Shown here piece after piece: positions 63,716-64,000 of a DNA stretch of 64,000 bases; position 1 is the stretch's first letter; the number at the start of each line of letters is the position of its first letter. The notes under the pieces are model-generated. The model saw only the letters and a program-made list of their open reading frames with translations, had not been told where the DNA came from and did not search any database. The translations under genes and the position numbers were made by a program. This DNA comes from Pontibacter sp. E15-1. GTDB taxonomy: Bacteria > Bacteroidota > Bacteroidia > Cytophagales > Hymenobacteraceae. The DNA is taken from contig NZ_JAKVIR010000001.1 of NCBI RefSeq assembly GCF_022601975.1, positions 248,001-312,000 on the forward strand, written 5' to 3'.

Positions 63716-64000
63716 TGGGTCTTGTGGTTAATGGGTTAAGGGCACGCTGACGCAGGAGAACATGCCTTCTTGTACGCGACGCAACCGCTTCTGTGTTGTG
63801 ATAGCCTTTTGGCCGCAGCGCATCAGATTAAGAACATTTCTACCGTCTGTTTGTTGCCCCAGGAACTGCGTGCCGCTTTGGCTGCGTTCTCAGGCGTGCG
63901 CTGAGCCTGCCTGTTCCCTACACGAAGGTATACTTTTGCAGCGATTCCTGGCGCAGCTTAATTGCTGATTCTCTATTTTTGAGTGGAGGGAAGGTGACGG
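63716..64000. other. Terminal intergenic region, no gene seen
   Basis: 285 bases upstream of the GAF gene. Short frames here have no recognisable product. The promoter of the GAF gene is expected here; I see no exact -33/-7 match. Confidence 0.4.

Noticed and set aside
63762-63968. 68-codon frame at the right end
   Set aside because: Cys/Arg-rich translation of a probable promoter region, no start context or homology visible.
1-64000. tRNA, rRNA, CRISPR arrays, complete IS elements, toxin-antitoxin pairs
   Set aside because: I looked for cloverleaf-like sequences, evenly spaced direct repeats, transposase genes and small overlapping gene pairs and found none that hold up by eye; a tRNA or Rfam scan would settle the RNA part.

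Overview
This window comes from a Bacteroidota chromosome, most likely Cytophagales/Hymenobacteraceae (Pontibacter-like). Evidence for this: a secreted protein with a C-terminal type IX secretion sorting domain, TonB-dependent receptors with carboxypeptidase-like N-terminal plugs, a perfect Bacteroidetes-type promoter (TTTG-N19-TATATTTG) in front of a GbsR/MarR gene, few recognisable Shine-Dalgarno sites, and moderately GC-rich genes separated by AT-rich gaps. The genus call is inference. I see no rRNA, tRNA, CRISPR array, prophage or complete insertion sequence.

Left part (1-15.7 kb). The window opens inside hrpB. Next come remnants of an FAH-type hydrolase and a 2-keto-3-deoxy-fuconate dehydrogenase-type SDR around an intact ChbG/YdjC deacetylase; together they look like a decayed L-fucose cluster, with a short inverted-repeat element beside the hydrolase remnant. 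Three minus-strand genes (one too short for usual gene calling) encode small proteins sharing the start MPxGxVxxVxP. Then follow a beta-propeller sensor fused to a class III adenylate cyclase, a GH26 mannanase-like lipoprotein, a small unknown protein, a patatin phospholipase, an array of five palindromes, and the tightly overlapping operon pxpB-pxpC-pxpA-NRAMP for 5-oxoproline use.

Middle part (15.8-42.2 kb). This holds an M1 aminopeptidase lipoprotein, a DinB-fold protein, a DSP-like protein that has lost its catalytic cysteine (pseudophosphatase), a sugar transporter with a PfkB kinase, a PBP1A-type peptidoglycan synthase, a beta-hydroxyacid dehydrogenase, a quinone oxidoreductase, a DUF922 putative Zn protease, a MITE-like element, a PAS histidine kinase, MsrB, DUF4268, an M48 protease with a polyglutamine run, a DUF4331-TPR-TonB receptor cassette, an Old Yellow Enzyme, and a second copy of the inverted-repeat element.

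Right part (42.2-64 kb). This holds a siderophore-uptake locus (PepSY protein, TonB receptor broken by an in-frame amber codon, divergent AraC regulator with several candidate operators), a lipoprotein, an arsenic locus (arsR, arsM, arsC-like) with matching operators before arsR and arsM, the paired TIGR02588/TIGR02587 genes, an SDR, an RND efflux operon (tolC-adaptor-pump) with its GbsR/MarR regulator and two near-identical palindromic operators, an OMP85 barrel fused to a kinase-like domain, and a large GAF-domain protein.

The most unusual items are the MPxGxV small-protein family, the kinase-like/OMP85 fusion, the pseudophosphatase, the propeller-cyclase sensor, the DUF4331-TPR-TonB receptor cassette, two families of short terminal-inverted-repeat elements, and a window-wide excess of the pentamer ATACC/GGTAT.
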